Shown piece after piece: positions 1-5,789 of a stretch of 6,928 nt of DNA. A model generated the notes under the pieces. The model was not told the origin of the DNA, made no database searches, and worked only from the letters and a program-made list of their open reading frames with translations. The position numbers and the translations under genes were made by a program. The DNA comes from Campylobacterota bacterium (GTDB lineage: Bacteria > Campylobacterota > Campylobacteria > Campylobacterales > SZUA-545), in the NCBI GenBank assembly GCA_003561815.1, contig PWVP01000041.1:1-6928 (forward strand), written 5' to 3'. Position 1 is the first letter of the stretch, and each line of letters begins with the position of its first letter.

Positions 1-512
1 ATGTTGCCCTTTTTGTCCACTTTGAAGTTGACCTGACCGCTTTTGGCGTTGGAGACTGCGGTTTTGACATCCATGGTTACGGTGCCGGTTTTTGGGTTGG
101 GCATCAGACCCTTTGGCCCCAGAATACGACCAATCTTACCCACAACCCCCATCATGTCCGGGGTGGCGATAACGATATCGAAGTTGATATTGCCCTTTTG
201 GATCTCATCGGCCAGATCCTGATCGCCGACGATATCAGCGCCCGCCTCCTGGGCCTCTTTGGCTTTATCGCCCTTAGCAAAGACAGCCACACGGACTGTT
301 TTACCGGTTCCGTGGGGCAGAACCACCGCACCGCGGATCATCTGATCGGCGTGACGGGGATCGACATTGAGCCACACGGCCATCTCAACCGTCTCATCAA
401 ACTTGGCGCTCTTGAGCTCGGCTACCTTCTTCGTGGCGCTCTCAAGCGAGAAGAGCTGCCCCTTCTCAATCTTGCTATCAAGCTGCTGTAATCGTTTGGA
501 TCGTTTACTCAT
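1..512 (-). CDS. rplA: 50S ribosomal protein L1, N-terminal 170 residues (3' end outside window)
   Basis: L1 forms the mobile L1 stalk of the large ribosomal subunit on 23S rRNA and helps release deacylated tRNA from the E site. In enteric bacteria it also represses the L11-L1 mRNA. The visible protein starts MSKRSKRLQQL and runs without interruption to the window edge, so about three quarters of a usual L1 of some 230 residues is present. Diagnostic L1 stretches are FDETVEMAVWLNVDPRHADQ, RGAVVLPHGTGKTVRVAVF and GRILGPKGLMPNPKTGTV. The ATG at 512-510 is preceded by a GGAGGG Shine-Dalgarno site 8 bases upstream, which begins just after the rplK stop codon. The gap to rplK is 15 bases, so the two genes are certainly cotranscribed. 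Identification is by recognition of conserved family sequence. Confidence 0.97.
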   Translation of the reverse strand, partial: MSKRSKRLQQLDSKIEKGQLFSLESATKKVAELKSAKFDETVEMAVWLNVDPRHADQMIRGAVVLPHGTGKTVRVAVFAKGDKAKEAQEAGADIVGDQDLADEIQKGNINFDIVIATPDMMGVVGKIGRILGPKGLMPNPKTGTVTMDVKTAVSNAKSGQVNFKVDKKGN

Positions 513-527
513 CTATAGTACCCTCCG

Positions 528-953
528 TTAATCTGCAATCTGAATGCCCATGCTGCGCGCACTGCCCATAACGGTGCGAACAGCGGCCTCAGGGTCGGTG
601 GTGTTCATATCCTGCATCTTCTGCTTGACAATCTCATCCACCTGAGCACGGGTGATCTTGCCAACAATGTTCTGCAGGGGGTTATCCGTACCCTTCTCAA
701 TGCCCGCCGCCTTTTTGATCAGATCCGAGACCGGCGGCTGCTTGGTGATAAAGGTGAAGCTCTTATCTTCATAGACCGTGATGATGGTAGGCAGGTTCCA
801 GCCGGCCATCTCTTTGGTCTTTTCGTTGAACTCCTTACAGAAGCCCATAATGTTGACGCCCTTCTGACCGAGAGCGGGGCCCACCGGCGGAGAGGGGTTG
901 GCCTTGGTGGCGGGGATAACCAGCTTAATGGTTCCGATGACTTTTTTTGCCAT
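528..953 (-). CDS. rplK: 50S ribosomal protein L11
   Basis: L11 binds 23S rRNA at the GTPase-associated centre, contacts elongation factors, and in well-studied bacteria is needed for RelA activation on stalled ribosomes. The 141-residue product matches the usual length of about 142. The N-terminal domain carries the proline-rich thiopeptide-contact segment PSPPVGPALGQKGVNIMGFC at residues 20-39, with the expected prolines intact. The C-terminal RNA-binding domain ends with the typical GSARSMGIQI segment at residues 130-139. The ATG at 953 follows an AAGGA site 9 bases upstream, with a second GAGG closer in. It lies 27 bases downstream of nusG and 15 bases upstream of rplA, the classical L11 operon order. 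I did not identify a convincing L1-binding mRNA structure by eye. Confidence 0.98.
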   Translation of the reverse strand: MAKKVIGTIKLVIPATKANPSPPVGPALGQKGVNIMGFCKEFNEKTKEMAGWNLPTIITVYEDKSFTFITKQPPVSDLIKKAAGIEKGTDNPLQNIVGKITRAQVDEIVKQKMQDMNTTDPEAAVRTVMGSARSMGIQIAD

Positions 954-980
954 AACCTCGTTTCCTTTTTATGTAATGCT

Positions 981-1511
981 TTAAGCGATCTTCTCGACCT
1001 GTGTGTACATGATCTCCACCGGCGTTGAGCGGCCAAAGATCGAAACATTCAGGCGAAGTTTGCCGGTGGCTACCTCATACTCCTCCACCACACCGGTGAA
1101 GTTGGCAAAGGGGCCATCCACGATACGAACCGCCTCGGCGGTGTCGAAAAAGACTTTCGGCTTGGGCGCACCGCGCTTCTGGGCTTTGTCCAGAATCTGC
1201 TGGATATCCTTCTCCTGCAGTGGAACCGGCTTTTTCTCCTCGCCAATAAAGCGGGAGACCTTCGAGAGCGACTGGATGCGGTGCCAAAGTTCGTTATCCA
1301 GATCAAGTTTGGCAAAGACATAGCCGGGATAGAGACAGCGCTCCATCACCTTCTGTTTACCCTTTTTGATCTCGATTACATCCTCTGTCGGGACCACCAG
1401 ATCCTCGATGCGCTCCTGTATTCCTAACTCATCGGCCATTCGGGCGATCGCCCGTTTGACGCTCTGTTCACTGCCGGAGTGAGCCTGGATCGCGTACCAT
1501 TTATGCGCCAT
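981..1511 (-). CDS. nusG: Transcription termination/antitermination factor NusG
   Basis: NusG binds the RNA polymerase clamp through its NGN domain to suppress pausing. Through its KOW domain it contacts Rho or ribosomal protein S10, coupling transcription to translation. The 176-residue product is close to the usual 180. The NGN domain occupies about residues 3-118, with the start KWYAIQAHSGSE and the hallmark YPGYVF at 61-66. A short linker (RGAPKPK, 113-119) leads to the KOW domain at about 126-176, containing VDGPFANFTGVVEEY at 131-145 and SIFGRSTPVE at 157-166. The ATG at 1511 has an excellent GGAGGG Shine-Dalgarno site 3 bases upstream. The gene is 9 bases from secE, the near-universal secE-nusG pairing. 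Confidence 0.98.
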   Translation of the reverse strand: MAHKWYAIQAHSGSEQSVKRAIARMADELGIQERIEDLVVPTEDVIEIKKGKQKVMERCLYPGYVFAKLDLDNELWHRIQSLSKVSRFIGEEKKPVPLQEKDIQQILDKAQKRGAPKPKVFFDTAEAVRIVDGPFANFTGVVEEYEVATGKLRLNVSIFGRSTPVEIMYTQVEKIA

Positions 1512-1520
1512 GCACCCTCC

Positions 1521-1703
1521 TTAGTTGATTATTGACGAAATGCTAAAGGACATCAAGAGATCCACCACCGTCAGAAACAGGGTGATGACCAGTACCACGA
1601 TAAAGACCGCGATAAAGGCATTTTTAACCTGCATCTTCTGTGGAAAAATCACTTTAATTAGTTCTGCACGCGACAATTTGACATAGCTGATCAATTTTTC
1701 CAT
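1521..1703 (-). CDS. secE: Preprotein translocase subunit SecE (short, single-span form)
   Basis: SecE is the essential tilted-helix subunit that clamps SecY in the inner-membrane protein export channel. I place the start at the ATG at 1703-1701, giving 60 residues: an AAGGG Shine-Dalgarno site lies 10 bases upstream. The alternative in-frame TTG at 1712, which adds three residues, sits only one base from that site and is unlikely. An amphipathic N-terminal segment (about residues 1-26) contains the conserved ELxKVxxP core at 14-21, although the tryptophan usually found before the proline is phenylalanine here. One hydrophobic span lies at about residues 29-50. The two extra N-terminal helices of enteric SecE (about 127 residues) are absent; the short form is normal in many other bacteria. 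Identification rests on this topology plus its position immediately before nusG. Confidence 0.93.
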   Translation of the reverse strand: MEKLISYVKLSRAELIKVIFPQKMQVKNAFIAVFIVVLVITLFLTVVDLLMSFSISSIIN

Positions 1704-1725
1704 CAGGTTCAATCCCTTGAAAATC

Positions 1726-1801
1726 TGGCAGGGTAGGTAGGACTCGAACCCACAACCTACGGATTTGGAATCCGCCGCTCTACCATTGGAGCTACTACCC
1801 T
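1726..1801 (-). tRNA. tRNA-Trp (anticodon CCA)
   Basis: The minus strand folds into a complete cloverleaf: acceptor AGGGTAG/CTACCCT, D stem GCTC/GAGC, anticodon loop TTCCAAA (CCA complementary to 1766-1768), T arm with TTCGAGT, discriminator G and an encoded CCA end. The 76-base length and discriminator G fit tRNA-Trp. It sits 22 bases upstream of secE and directly abuts the T-tract of a terminator-like hairpin on its 5' side. The tuf-rpmG-trp-secE order is common in bacteria. Confidence 0.97.
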
Positions 1802-1823
1802 AAAAGGCCGCCCGAAGGCGGCC
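1802..1823 (-). terminator. Terminator-like UUCG hairpin between rpmG and tRNA-Trp
   Basis: Read on the minus strand, a perfect 7-base-pair GC stem, GGCCGCC (1823-1817) with GGCGGCC (1812-1806), closes on a TTCG tetraloop (1816-1813). TTTT (1805-1802) follows at once. The next base is the first base of tRNA-Trp. This has the form of an intrinsic terminator, but the T-tract is only four long, so partial termination or an RNA-processing role is also possible. Confidence 0.7.
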
Positions 1824-1851
1824 GATAACCACTAAAACGGCCGTAGCCGAT

Positions 1852-2004
1852 TTAGATTTTGGTCTCTTTGTGGATGGTGTGTTTTCTCAGGCGCGGACAA
1901 TACTTCCTGAACTCCACCTTCTCCGGATGCGTCTTTTTGTTCTTTTTGGTGGTGTAGTTGATATCACCACACTCCACACACTTCAGGCCAATCTTATCTC
2001 TCAT
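1852..2004 (-). CDS. rpmG: 50S ribosomal protein L33 (partly degenerate zinc-ribbon form)
   Basis: This 50-residue gene encodes L33, a small large-subunit protein near the E site. Translation from the ATG at 2004 begins MRDKIGLKCVECGDINYTTK and contains NKKTHPEKVEFRKYCPRLRK (residues 22-41), ending HKETKI; the stop is TAA at 1852-1854. Cysteines at positions 9, 12 and 36 match three of the four ligands of zinc-binding L33. The fourth expected cysteine, in CPRC, is leucine 39, so zinc binding may be lost or use another ligand. The start is supported by an AAGG site 7 bases upstream that overlaps the tuf stop codon; the gap to tuf is 9 bases, suggesting translational coupling. A terminator-like hairpin follows. 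Confidence 0.95.
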   Translation of the reverse strand: MRDKIGLKCVECGDINYTTKKNKKTHPEKVEFRKYCPRLRKHTIHKETKI

Positions 2005-2013
2005 AAGAGAACC

Positions 2014-3222
2014 TTACTTAACGATCTTGGTTACAACACCTGCACCAACGGTTCGGCCACCCTCACGGATAGCGAAGCGGGTACCCTCTTCGATCGCGAT
2101 CGGGGCGATCAGCTCACAAGAGACCTTGACATTGTCGCCGGGCATAACCATCTCAACACCCTCAGGCAGAGAAACCGCGCCGGTTACATCGGTGGTGCGG
2201 ATATAAAACTGCGGGCGGTAGCCGGTGAAGAACGGCGTATGGCGGCCACCCTCATCTTTGGAGAGAACATAAATCTCCGCCTCGAAAGAGGTGTGGGGGT
2301 TGATGCTGCCAGGAGCGGCCAGAACCATACCGCGCTCCACTTCGTCTTTTTTGGTGCCGCGCAGCAGAATACCGCAGTTATCACCCGCTTCGCCCTGCTC
2401 CATCTCTTTGTGGAACATCTCAACACCGGTAACGGTGGTTTTGCGGGTTTCGCGCAGACCGATAATCTCGATCTCCTCGCCCACTTTGATCATCCCGCGC
2501 TCGATACGACCAGTTACCACAGTACCGCGGCCGGCGATGGAGAAAACATCCTCGATCGGCATCAAGAAGGGCTTGTCTGTCTCACGCTGCGGCTCGGGAA
2601 TGTACTCATCGATGGTGGTCATGAGCTTTACGATCTTCTCGGTCCACTCGTTCTCTTTACCCTCCATGCCTGCTTCAAGCGCCTGCAGAGCCGAACCGGC
2701 GATAACCGGGGTGTCATCACCGGGGAAGTCATAGGCAGAGAGCAGCTCACGCACTTCCATCTCAACCAGCTCAAGCATCTCTTCGCGCTCGGACTCATCG
2801 AGCATGTCCTCTTTGTTGAGGAATACCGCGATGTAGGGAACACCCACCTGGCGACCGAGCAGAATGTGCTCGCGGGTCTGGGCCATCGGACCGTCGGTGG
2901 CCGCGATCACGAGAATCGCACCGTCCATCTGAGCCGCACCGGTGATCATGTTTTTCACATAGTCCGCGTGTCCGGGGCAGTCAACATGCGCATAGTGGCG
3001 CTTGTCGGTCTCATACTCCACATGGGAGGTGGCGATGGTGATACCACGCTCTTTCTCTTCCGGCGCGTTATCGATCTGATCAAAAGCGCGCTTCTCGCCA
3101 CCGAACTTGTTGGCAAGCACAACGGTGATTGCAGCAGTCAGGGTGGTTTTACCGTGGTCGACATGACCGATGGTACCGATGTTAACATGGGGCTTGGTTC
3201 TGACGAACTTCTCTTTTGCCAT
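2014..3222 (-). CDS. tuf: Elongation factor Tu
   Basis: EF-Tu is the GTPase that delivers aminoacyl-tRNA to the ribosomal A site. The 402-residue product has all the GTPase motifs: P-loop GHVDHGKT at 19-26, switch I RGITIATSHVEYE around 59-71, DCPGH at 81-85 with the catalytic histidine, NKED at 136-139 and SAL at 177-179. Domains 2 and 3 follow, including GRGTVVTGRIERG and TGYRPQFYIRTTDVTG. It is 8 residues longer than E. coli EF-Tu, from small insertions near 143-148 and 182-190 in the GTPase domain. The start MAKEKF at 3222 is chosen over an upstream in-frame start because it matches the family N-terminus, has a GGAGG site 7 bases upstream, and avoids reading through a tRNA. It is the last cistron behind four tRNA genes, as in the E. 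coli thrU-tufB operon, and is tightly linked to rpmG. Confidence 0.99.
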   Translation of the reverse strand: MAKEKFVRTKPHVNIGTIGHVDHGKTTLTAAITVVLANKFGGEKRAFDQIDNAPEEKERGITIATSHVEYETDKRHYAHVDCPGHADYVKNMITGAAQMDGAILVIAATDGPMAQTREHILLGRQVGVPYIAVFLNKEDMLDESEREEMLELVEMEVRELLSAYDFPGDDTPVIAGSALQALEAGMEGKENEWTEKIVKLMTTIDEYIPEPQRETDKPFLMPIEDVFSIAGRGTVVTGRIERGMIKVGEEIEIIGLRETRKTTVTGVEMFHKEMEQGEAGDNCGILLRGTKKDEVERGMVLAAPGSINPHTSFEAEIYVLSKDEGGRHTPFFTGYRPQFYIRTTDVTGAVSLPEGVEMVMPGDNVKVSCELIAPIAIEEGTRFAIREGGRTVGAGVVTKIVK

Positions 3223-3285
3223 GGTGAGGCCTCCGTTTTGGTTTGGTTTGTTTGGCGTTCTATTGCATTCAGTCAAAGTAAGAAA

Positions 3286-3360
<75 letters not shown>

Positions 3361-3436
3361 ACACATTACACAAAAAGAAGCGAAAGGGGCGTAAAGCGAA
3401 GGACGCTTCAGCTCCCGTGGCTTTTTCCGGCGGTTT

Positions 3437-3513
3437 TGGAGCGGGAGACGGGACTCGAACCCGCGACCCTCAGCTTGGAAGGCTAATGCTCTAGCCAACT
3501 GAGCTACTCCCGC
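3437..3513 (-). tRNA. tRNA-Gly (anticodon UCC)
   Basis: A complete 77-base cloverleaf on the minus strand: acceptor GCGGGAG/CTCCCGC, D stem GCTC/GAGC, anticodon loop CTTCCAA (UCC, opposite 3477-3479), T loop TTCGAGT, discriminator U (the base usual for bacterial tRNA-Gly) and encoded CCA. A 76-base spacer with only a weak 5-pair hairpin (3394-3408) separates it from tRNA-Thr(GGU). It corresponds to glyT of the E. coli cluster. Confidence 0.97.
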
Positions 3514-3544
3514 ATCTCTTATTTCAGGCGACTGAACCTAATAA

Positions 3545-3629
3545 TGGTGGTGGGTGGAGGATTCGAACCTCCGAAGGCTGAGCCAGCAGATTTACAGTCT
3601 GCCCCCTTTGGCCACTCGGGTAACCCACC
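3545..3629 (-). tRNA. tRNA-Tyr (anticodon GUA)
   Basis: An 85-base type II tRNA with a long variable arm on the minus strand: acceptor GGTGGGT/ACCCACC, anticodon stem GCAGA/TCTGC with loop CTGTAAA (GUA, opposite 3593-3595), T loop TTCGAAT, discriminator A and encoded CCA. The variable arm carries the GGCTCAGCC stretch expected for tRNA-Tyr. It lies 31 bases upstream of tRNA-Gly and corresponds to tyrU of the E. coli cluster. Confidence 0.97.
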
Positions 3630-3705
3630 GTCTGCGCCTGAAAAACAAATAACCCCGGAAGCCGGTGCAAACGCTGCTTCCTGACTTCGCTGAATCACTA
3701 ACAAA

Positions 3706-3781
3706 TGGAGCTGGTGAAGGGACTCGAACCCCCGACCTGCTGTTTACAAGACAGCTGCTCTACCAACTGAGCTACACCAGC
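3706..3781 (-). tRNA. tRNA-Thr (anticodon UGU)
   Basis: A complete 76-base cloverleaf on the minus strand: acceptor GCTGGTG/CACCAGC, D stem GCTC/GAGC, anticodon stem GCTGT/ACAGC with loop CTTGTAA (UGU, opposite 3746-3748), T loop TTCGAGT, discriminator U and encoded CCA. It is the first gene of the tRNA-tuf transcription unit, with a strong promoter just upstream, and corresponds to thrU of the E. coli cluster. Both threonine tRNAs here have U at the discriminator. Confidence 0.97.
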
Positions 3782-3801
3782 CCTCTCGTTATGAGCGGGC
3801 A

Positions 3802-3830
3802 ATTCTATCCCAACACACTTAAAAAGTCAA
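3802..3830 (-). promoter_or_regulatory. Sigma70-type promoter of the tRNA-tuf operon
   Basis: On the minus strand, TTGACT (opposite 3825-3830) and TAGAAT (opposite 3802-3807) are separated by exactly 17 bases. The stretch after the -10 is TGCCCGC, a GC-rich discriminator of the kind that makes stable-RNA promoters sensitive to ppGpp in E. coli. Transcription would begin near 3795, about 14 bases before the mature 5' end of tRNA-Thr(UGU). The stringent-control reading is inference from family knowledge. Confidence 0.85.
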
Positions 3831-3852
3831 TATCATTTCAACGCTTTTTGGA

Positions 3853-3858
3853 TAAAAT
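3853..3858 (+). promoter_or_regulatory. Candidate -10 element of the tRNA-Arg promoter
   Basis: TAAAAT lies about 20 bases upstream of the mature tRNA-Arg 5' end, a suitable place for a -10 hexamer. No recognisable -35 sits 16-18 bases upstream, so the promoter is weakly supported. It shares the 96-base intergenic region 3782-3877 with the divergent tRNA-tuf promoter. Confidence 0.35.
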
Positions 3859-3877
3859 CCCACGAAATAGCCCGTAA

Positions 3878-3954
3878 GTCCCGGTAGCTCAGTCGGATAG
3901 AGCGTAGGTTTCCTAAACCTAAGGCCACAGGTTCGAACCCTGTCCGGGACACCA
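3878..3954 (+). tRNA. tRNA-Arg (anticodon CCU)
   Basis: A complete 77-base plus-strand cloverleaf: acceptor GTCCCGG/CCGGGAC, D stem GCTC/GAGC, anticodon stem TAGGT/ACCTA with loop TTCCTAA (CCU, 3912-3914), T arm CAGG/CCTG with TTCGAAC, discriminator A and encoded CCA. It reads AGG codons. It is the only plus-strand gene in the left half. Its 3' end lies 9 bases from the stop codon of a convergent accessory gene. The 3' ends of tRNA genes are frequent phage and island integration sites, and the CCU tRNA-Arg gene (argW) is one such site in E. coli; no integrase or repeat of the tRNA 3' end is visible in this window. Confidence 0.96.
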
Positions 3955-3963
3955 GCTTTTAGG

Positions 3964-4137
3964 CTAGTAGGCCGGCGGCGAAGGGGGCCTTTGCATCCTG
4001 GCTCTCTCTTTAGCCGGATGGTCTTTCTCCTGCTCTACTGCAGGGGGCGCCAACTCCGCTCGCTTTTGATCCTCTGCGCCGCATCCGATCAGAATCGCCG
4101 CTACCGCTATCAACACAATCTGGACTGCTCCTCTCAT
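3964..4137 (-). CDS. Small lipoprotein of unknown function, last gene of the secretion unit
   Basis: The frame encodes 57 residues. I do not recognise a family. The N-terminus MRGAVQIVLIAVAAILIGCG is a lipoprotein signal: one arginine, a hydrophobic stretch, and a lipobox LIGC with the lipidated cysteine at 19. The mature part is about 39 residues, charged and proline-rich, ending PPSPPAY, with no folded-domain signature. Aspartate does not follow the cysteine (it is glycine), so by the enteric rule it would go to the outer membrane. I chose the ATG at 4137 because an AGGAG site lies 6 bases upstream; the ATG at 4143 would abut that site. It starts 11 bases after the DUF560-like gene stops, so it is probably cotranscribed and may assist that system. 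The stop codon lies 9 bases from the 3' end of the convergent tRNA-Arg, with no clear terminator. Confidence 0.75.
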   Translation of the reverse strand: MRGAVQIVLIAVAAILIGCGAEDQKRAELAPPAVEQEKDHPAKERARMQRPPSPPAY

Positions 4138-4148
4138 CTTCATCTCCT

Positions 4149-5780
4149 TTAAATGCCCCAGCTCCAGCCCAGGTTGACCTGCAGCAGGGTCTTGCTGTAG
4201 TCGTAGGGGGCGTAACTTGAGTCGTTATCAATCCAACTGAGCTGACCACTTAAGACCAGATCCGAAGGCAGGCTCCGCGTGCCGCTGACACCAATCGTCA
4301 GCTGCTGATCCTCCCGCTTGACTGGCTCCACATCGATAAAGCGATCACTAAAATCAACCCATTTGAGCTGGGCATCCACCCCGGCACTCCAGCCCTCTCG
4401 CAGCCAACTATACCCGCCACGAAGCGCCATCGACGAGAAGGAGACATCGGCGCGATCGCCCCGCTTGGCCGACTCCTCGCCATAGAGTGCGCCCGCTGTT
4501 ATGAGGCCATCTTGATCGCTGTTGATGTGCTGCCACTCGCCGCTTAGCTCGTAGCCAGTCGCATCACGATCGCTATCTTCGCTTGAGACATTGCCGCGAT
4601 CAAGCCAGCGCAGCTGCCCCTTGACAAAGTGGTTGGCGCCGATCGGTCGCTCCAGGCTGGCAGCGATGGTGGTCATGCCCAGCAGTGCATCGCCATCGAC
4701 CCAGACGCGATCGTAGCCAACAGGCAGACGAACCCGGCCGATCGCCAGATCCACCAGCGGGCCGGTCTTGACCCCCAAAAGGAGCAGATCGTTCTCACTC
4801 ATATCGCTATAGCGGTTGATAAAGAGCAGCAGCTCACTCTCCCACTGCCAGTGGCCGGGGATTCCCATATCGTAGCGATGGGTATTGAAGCTCACGAGGT
4901 TGAGAAAAATATCCGACTCCGCAGGGTTGAGCGGATCGGATGTAAAGGGCTGCAGCCACTCAGGAAGGTAGTCGTTGCCCTGGTTGACATTGGTGTCGTA
5001 GCCCAGCCCGGCAACCAGCTGACCGTTTAGGTGGTGGCGTTTGCGCGCCGCCTCGATCGCATCCAGATAGGCCTGGATATTCTGGCGAACGCTCGGGGGC
5101 AGATCATCGCTTGCCTGAACCCGCTCAAACTCAACACGGGCCTCCTCGTGCATCCCCATCACATAGTAGGTGCGCGCCAGCTCCAGTCGCGCACGACGGT
5201 GATCGGGATCGAGGGATAGAACCTGCTGATAGGCACCGGCGGCGATCTCATAGCGGCGGGTCTCAAAGGCGCTCCGCCCGGTGTAGAATCCCACCGGCAC
5301 GCTATCGTCGCGCTCAAAGTAGAGCGGTATGAAGCGATCGTACGCTTCACCATACTGCTGCTGACGGTAGTAGCCCAACGCCTCACGAAAAGGGGCCTCA
5401 ATCTCGGCAAGTGCCCTCGCCTCCTGCTCAGCCCGTTGACGCGCCAACTCGCGTGCCCGCGCCTCTTTGGCCGCCTGGGCTGCTGCCAGCTCCGCCTCTT
5501 GACGCTTTCTAGCCTCCTCTTCGCGCTCCTGGGCCAGATCCTGCTCCAAGCGGGCCACCTCCTGGCTGAGCCGCTCATACTCCCGATCCATAATCGGGAT
5601 CTCGTCAGCCCGCTCAAAGCCCATCTGATCGCCATAGCGCAAAAACACCTGTTCACGCATCGACTCCAGGCGCAACTCTTTTGTCTGCATCCGCTTTTTG
5701 AGATCCGCTAACGCCCACTCCTGTGCAGAGAGGAGTGTCAGGCCACCCAGAGCCAGCCAGCAACCGATCGCTCGTTTCAT
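4149..5780 (-). CDS. DUF560/Slam-type outer-membrane translocon (type XI secretion) with coiled-coil and TPR periplasmic region
   Basis: The 543-residue protein has four visible parts. Residues 1-25 form a Sec signal peptide, with likely cleavage after ALA at 25. Residues about 27-125 are highly charged and helical, with an E/A/R-rich coiled coil at about 65-125. Residues about 130-245 form TPR-like repeats, including YRQQQYGEAYDRF, YEIAAGAYQQVLSLDPDHRR and RARLELARTYYVMGMHEEAR. From 252 on is a beta-barrel of alternating amphipathic strands, opening with LVAGLGYDTNVNQG. The segment SVRQNIQAYLDAI followed by the GxxYDTNVN opening is typical of DUF560 (SlipAM) proteins. In Neisseria Slam and related systems these move TbpB-like cargo across the outer membrane. 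Its start is 9 bases after a TbpB-like gene, with the Shine-Dalgarno site in that gap, which supports a cargo-translocon pair. The C-terminus is isoleucine rather than the usual aromatic residue of BAM substrates. The family call is from recognition, not a search. Confidence 0.82.
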   Translation of the reverse strand: MKRAIGCWLALGGLTLLSAQEWALADLKKRMQTKELRLESMREQVFLRYGDQMGFERADEIPIMDREYERLSQEVARLEQDLAQEREEEARKRQEAELAAAQAAKEARARELARQRAEQEARALAEIEAPFREALGYYRQQQYGEAYDRFIPLYFERDDSVPVGFYTGRSAFETRRYEIAAGAYQQVLSLDPDHRRARLELARTYYVMGMHEEARVEFERVQASDDLPPSVRQNIQAYLDAIEAARKRHHLNGQLVAGLGYDTNVNQGNDYLPEWLQPFTSDPLNPAESDIFLNLVSFNTHRYDMGIPGHWQWESELLLFINRYSDMSENDLLLLGVKTGPLVDLAIGRVRLPVGYDRVWVDGDALLGMTTIAASLERPIGANHFVKGQLRWLDRGNVSSEDSDRDATGYELSGEWQHINSDQDGLITAGALYGEESAKRGDRADVSFSSMALRGGYSWLREGWSAGVDAQLKWVDFSDRFIDVEPVKREDQQLTIGVSGTRSLPSDLVLSGQLSWIDNDSSYAPYDYSKTLLQVNLGWSWGI

Positions 5781-5789
5781 CCGGCCCCC

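Noticed and set aside
198..491. A 97-codon plus-strand frame opposite rplA
   Set aside because: Antisense shadow of a clearly recognised L1 coding sequence, with no ribosome site.
3223..3285. A TTGACT on the minus strand between tRNA-Thr(GGU) and tuf as a separate tuf promoter
   Set aside because: No acceptable -10 hexamer lies 16-18 bases downstream; cotranscription from the tRNA promoter is simpler.
3361..3436. Hairpin AAGCG/CGCTT in the spacer between tRNA-Gly and tRNA-Thr as a terminator or tRNA remnant
   Set aside because: The stem is 5 pairs with no T-tract on the transcribed strand side, and the spacer has no cloverleaf-like arms; it looks like an ordinary processed spacer.
3955..3993. 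A terminator for tRNA-Arg formed by AGGCC and GGCCT
   Set aside because: Only a 5-pair stem with a 12-base loop and three Ts; too weak to call.
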